Positions 59,901 through 64,000 of a DNA stretch of 64,000 bases are shown here, piece after piece. Under the pieces are notes generated by a model. That model was not told where the DNA came from. It was given only the letters and a program-made list of their open reading frames with translations, and searched no databases. The stretch comes from Prinia subflava (taxonomy: Eukaryota > Chordata > Aves > Passeriformes > Cisticolidae). Both the position numbers and the translations under genes were made by a program. The stretch covers positions 90,876,140 through 90,940,139 of the forward strand of contig NC_086247.1 in NCBI RefSeq assembly GCF_021018805.1, read 5' to 3'. Every line of letters starts with the position of its first letter. Positions within the stretch are counted from its first letter, which is position 1.

Positions 59901-61496
59901 CTTGAGATGCATCCAAGCATGGGGTTGTAACTTCGAGCTCAAATTAACATTAGTTTCAGTAACAGCTTTTCATATTCCATCAAAAAGTGTTTTTAAAGAA
60001 GGATGGTACTGCATGAAAATTAATGCATGGGAGCGTTCCTGTAACAGGTGCATAATATTTCAGTAATAGGCTTGTGGGATGTTTATTCACTAGCCAAATT
60101 CATTTATCAGGTATTGGATTCAAAGGATTTCCCAACAGGATATCTGCAGAGACTAGTGAGCTAGGCAAATGTGCTTTGAACAAATACATCCTTTCATCAG
60201 GCAGTCATTTGGACTATTCCAGCACCAACATGCTCGCTGTTGGAATGGGTCTGCTGGTAATTGCATTAACTATTTTTCCTGTGGTCGTACATACGTGTGC
60301 CTTTAGGTCCTACAAGGGCAGAATTTGGCCTGCAACCTGTTAGTCAAGAGGTACCTGCCCATCTCTGCCTGCACACATGCACTTTTGGCCAGCCCAGTCT
60401 TGGCCAAAGTAGCCTTTCTTGCCTGGAAAGACCTGCTGTATTAAAAAAAAATAAAATAAAATAAAAAACCACCACCTTTGCCAGCACAGGTTGACCATTA
60501 TTTCTTTGAAAACCAGTTGAAGACAAATTGCCTCCAAGATGTAAGAACATTGTATTTCAAAATGTTTTATAATAAAATACACTTAATTTTCATTTTCTTT
60601 GTTTTTTTAGTAGGTCTTTGATTTTGTTTTTGAAGTTGAAAATAAAATTAAACTTGGTTTTACCAGGAGAAATTTCTCATCTGATTTTACCCTTGAAACT
60701 TTAAATAGATTGTCATTTTGATGGAGGACAGGAATCAATACTGGAATAAGAGGAATTATCATGGATTGAAAACTTCAGAAGTTCATATTTAAGATGACAA
60801 GTCATTCAACAGATATATTGGAACCCATATTTTATTATCAGACTAATGAAGAAATAGTAAAAGTTGTGTTAGTCTTGTTCCAGCAACTAAGTGGCCCATT
60901 TCTTTTCTTATCTGCTCTATCCTATAATATTTCTGGTCTTAAACACTGAAGTAACTAATTATGGAAAAATTAATCAGCTTGGCTTATTAAATGGCCAATT
61001 CACTTTCAAATTATTTTTTTCTCTTTTTAGATGCCTGGTCTAATATAATGAGTCTCTGTTTGAGACACCTGAAGTAAAGAACCATAATTCTTCCATTGAT
61101 TTTTGAAAATGTGGGTCACCATATCAAATGTACCAAGCTTAAATCCTGTAATGACTTAAATGTGGTTGTTCTGTGCCTTGAGCTATAAAAGTAGGAACAA
61201 AACTGAGGATTTAAGGGTTAGCATATGACTTTTCAACTCAGTGTGTCCTTTTTTTGTCAGATTTTTGAGCGTTTTAAATTGTGGAGGGCTGAAAGAACCT
61301 TCAGTAAATTTATTTTTGAGTATACCCGTGCTTCCCTGAGTCATGAAACCAAACCTTATCAAACCTTATCAGTGCGAAGAGAACCAGGGCCATGGAGAAT
61401 GCACATAAGCAAGAAGGACTCTGAGAAATAGAAAAGGAGAAAAAGGAGGGTGAAAGTGTTTGGAGATTTGGGAAGGTGGTTAACATGCTTGAGGTT
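59901..61496. other. Non-coding sequence, AT-rich
   Basis: No gene is supported. AT-rich sequence at 60440-61260 includes short (AAAAT)n near 60442 and a duplicated AACCTTATCA near 61352. The 89-codon frame at 60074-60343 has one hydrophobic stretch but no recognisable family. Confidence 0.5.
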
Positions 61497-61562
61497 TTAT
61501 TATTTTTTAATGTTTTCTTTTCATTGTTTTTGGGGGTTTTGTTGTTGTTATTGTTGTTATTT
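61497..61562. repeat. T-rich (TTG/TTA)n low-complexity tract
   Basis: Irregular TTGTTGTTATTGTTG units within T-rich sequence. Confidence 0.8.
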
Positions 61563-64000
61563 GTAAAGCATAATATTTTACTGTGAAAGCAATGGAACTC
61601 TCACAGCAAGCCCCTTCCCTTGTTTGCATCCTTTGGAGGTCACTAGCTGCTCACGCACATTACTGAGCTGAGGGCAGACTCTTTCTTGTGTTCATGTTGA
61701 GAGCACAAGAGCAGATGTCTCAGGCTGTGAGCATCAAGTTGAGTTCTGCCCAGGCCCCAGGAATGGTGAGATGTGATGCACATCTGTGTTTTGGTCTTGG
61801 CCTGCTCCAAGGATGTGTGTCAGCTGTGTGCTCATCTGAGTTCAAGTCCACATTCCCCTGAAAGCTCTGCTCAGAGCTCAGGGTTATTCCCAACCACAGG
61901 CATTGCATGTGCCCACCTCAGTGCACTGGAAATGGCATGGGAGGGGCTGACAGCCTTTCACACACAGTTCTGCCGTGGTGATTGCACAAACAGGTAGGAC
62001 ATCACCATCTTGTCTTCCCCTGCCAGACAGCCTGCACAGGGCCATGATATCTCGGCTCATCCCACCATAATTTGCCCTGGTCTCCCCAGGCCGGGCTGTC
62101 CTGGGGGACCAGGACACTGTGCCCCACATTCCCAACCACGGGCAACTGGTAGGAAGCAGTAGGAGAGGATGCTGGCAGTTGTTATGCTCTCCATCACGAG
62201 CAGGCTGCTCTGGATATCTCTGGCATGGAAGCAAGTGCATGCAGGAACCCTCAGCAGCGAGGAAAGGAAAGCCAGAGTTCACTGCTGCTTTCTGTCATGG
62301 AGAGGCTGAAAGCAACTTGCCAACTGACAAGCAGCAGCTGCAAGGAAATTTCCCCATCACTACCATCACCTCTTTTTTTTTTTTTAATGACAGCAAAATT
62401 TTAATCAGCTTGGGCTGAGCACAAAGATCTGAGTGAGAGGTGGGAGGAATATCTGGGGAGGGGAGGAGGAGTAGAAGAATGGCTGGCTGCTGGCACATGT
62501 TTGAGCTGAGGGACACTCTCTGCCTAGGAGGACAGTTAACCTACACAAAATGTTCTGGCTTCTTGCCTGTATCAGCCACATCCTGCTGCTCCAGCCTTTT
62601 GTGCCAGATCTCTGAGATGGTGACTGTCACTCCAACAGAGGGAGAGAGAAGGAGAAAAGATAAAAAAGATAAGGGGGGGGAAAAAGCAAAACAAATCCAC
62701 AAACTCACCAAACCGAACACCACAACCCAGTAATAAGCTTGCTGTCAAGGCCAGGTAGAACAGCTGTATTTTTCAGAAATGAGCAGCAGTGGAAAAGTAG
62801 CAAGCCAGCTGTGTGTTTCTGCAGAATAAATTGAGGTTGGATGGAAGGCGTTGAAGAATAAAGTCAGCCAAGCTCCACAGAAATGGCTATGAACACATAT
62901 AATTTAATAGGGAACCTGAACTCATGGAGTCTAGCTGCGAGCAAACCACAACTCAGGCTGGGATCTTTTTTTCTCCAATAAATCCAGGTGGAAGAAACAC
63001 ACTGATTTCTAAAAGAGAAAAATTCATTGTCAGAAATGCTCTGATAACACCTTTGTTTATACCCACAGACTTTCTTATACAAGGGATACTATAATAGCCT
63101 GTTGACCAAAACTGCCCCTGGTCTTGGGTCAAATTCCCTCATTTCCCTAAGCCAGGACTTCTGTCACTTTCTCCCTTACAAACTTCTTGTAAGTTCTTCT
63201 ATAGAATGCTGTTATCTACCACAGATGAGAAGCTGCCTTTCCAAATTATTCCAGAAAGCCAAGTGGCTGCTCTCCACCCCAACAATTTGCACGTGGGAGT
63301 TGACAAACCTGTGTCATTACCCAGTTCACAAAAAATCTTTTATTATTAGCAACACAATTGCCGTTCCCAGGTCACACCACAGCTCTCACAGGCTGCTCCA
63401 GCACCAGTGAATTAGCTGGACATTGTCAGTGCAGAGCAAAAATGTTTTCCTTTGTCCTCAGATGTCTTCTCAGCCTTGTGGCTTGAGTTTGGAGCTGGCA
63501 GCTCCCTTAGCAAAGCCCAGAGGAAGGTCTGCCTGTGCCCACTGAATGCTGGTGTGGGAGCAAGGGGGCAGAGCAGCTTTTTGAAGCACGGGGGAGAGTT
63601 ACAGCTGATCCAAAAGTGAGTGTTAAGAAGTGAAGAGACTGCTGGAAAGTGCATCTTAATAGCTAAAAGCTGTGTGTGACTTCAATTTGAGAGCTGGCTC
63701 ATAGCTGATCTCATAGCTTGCACTCAAGTTGTGCTTTCAAGCTGTTCTCCAAAAGCACTTATCCACTTCAAAAATATTTTTGATGGAGCCCGAGATTCTC
63801 TAGTAGCTTGAGTTCTAAGGGAAAACATGAACTACAACAAGATTCATGTCAGAATAACACATTATTCCAGGATGTTTGAAGATGAAGGAAGATACCTAAG
63901 GTCATTCAAATGAAAGGATGTGAGGGGGGGGAGGCCTGAGCATAATTTCATTTATTTTTCTCATCACTGAAAAGAAGAAAAGCATCTAGGGACCCTGAAT
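61563..64000. other. Non-coding sequence
   Basis: About 2.4 kb without a defensible gene. Minor features are a T run at about 62371-62384, a purine stretch at about 62640-62690 and a 16-bp palindrome at 63768-63783. Frames up to 132 codons lack domains. Confidence 0.5.
63768..63783. repeat. 16-bp perfect palindrome
   Basis: TCAAAAATATTTTTGA. It shares an AAAAATATTTTT core with the palindrome at 52926-52945. Confidence 0.9.

Noticed and set aside
60074..60343. 89-codon frame with a hydrophobic stretch that looks like a membrane segment
   Set aside because: A single hydrophobic run in AT-rich DNA is common by chance. There is no family resemblance.

Overview
The window is vertebrate nuclear DNA, most probably from a bird. 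Two CR1 LINE copies are clear: a 1.56-kb one on the minus strand (13279-14840) and a 0.36-kb 3' end on the plus strand (47965-48326). A third, much older CR1-like 3' end is likely at 21970-22430. There is also one well-delimited solo LTR of an endogenous retrovirus (53845-55232) with an exact 5-bp target-site duplication. CR1 as the dominant LINE, the absence of Alu/L1-like repeats, frequent A/C (T/G) low-complexity tracts and homopolymers up to 61 bases all fit an avian (perhaps passerine) long-read assembly. The species cannot be fixed from the sequence alone.

I found no protein-coding exon I can defend. The open frames are short, lack recognisable domains and splice-flanked structure, and several lie inside CR1, the LTR, the GC-rich block or simple repeats. 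No tRNA, rRNA or known microRNA precursor was recognised, and there is no CRISPR array or bacterial-type operon. The window is best read as intergenic or large-intron sequence.

Layout. 1-2929: unremarkable sequence with a 61-base T run, an A/C tract and a pyrimidine-rich block. 2930-3640: a GC-rich block ending in a dense CpG cluster, the only CpG-island-like stretch outside the LTR. 3719-3900: A/C tract. 4085-6600: conserved-looking AT-rich sequence, a TAATTA-cored inverted repeat (6090-6164) and a pair of related 46-bp segments. 12911-13035: a perfect 25-bp inverted repeat just before the large CR1. 20371-24299: three long A/C or T/G tracts and the old CR1 remnant. 26830-28085: a purine-biased block that may be an eroded LINE on the minus strand. 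30351-31212: AT microsatellites and a small tandem repeat. 31213-47964: mostly plain sequence with several conserved-looking blocks (about 39720-40140 and 46130-47030). 47965-48326: second CR1. 49871-53764: simple repeats and short palindromes. 53840-55237: solo LTR with its target duplication. 55238-64000: plain sequence with one conserved-looking block (58440-59040) and a possible LTR fragment near 59805.

How the parts relate. Nothing here forms a gene system. The plausible function is cis-regulatory: blocks of AT-rich, homeobox-motif-bearing sequence that look slowly evolving, in otherwise gene-poor DNA, as around developmental genes. That is inference from sequence texture and needs an alignment to other birds. 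No undescribed biological system was found. The items most worth a second look are the two long inverted repeats, the orphan CpG island, the purine-biased block and the recurrent A/C tracts.
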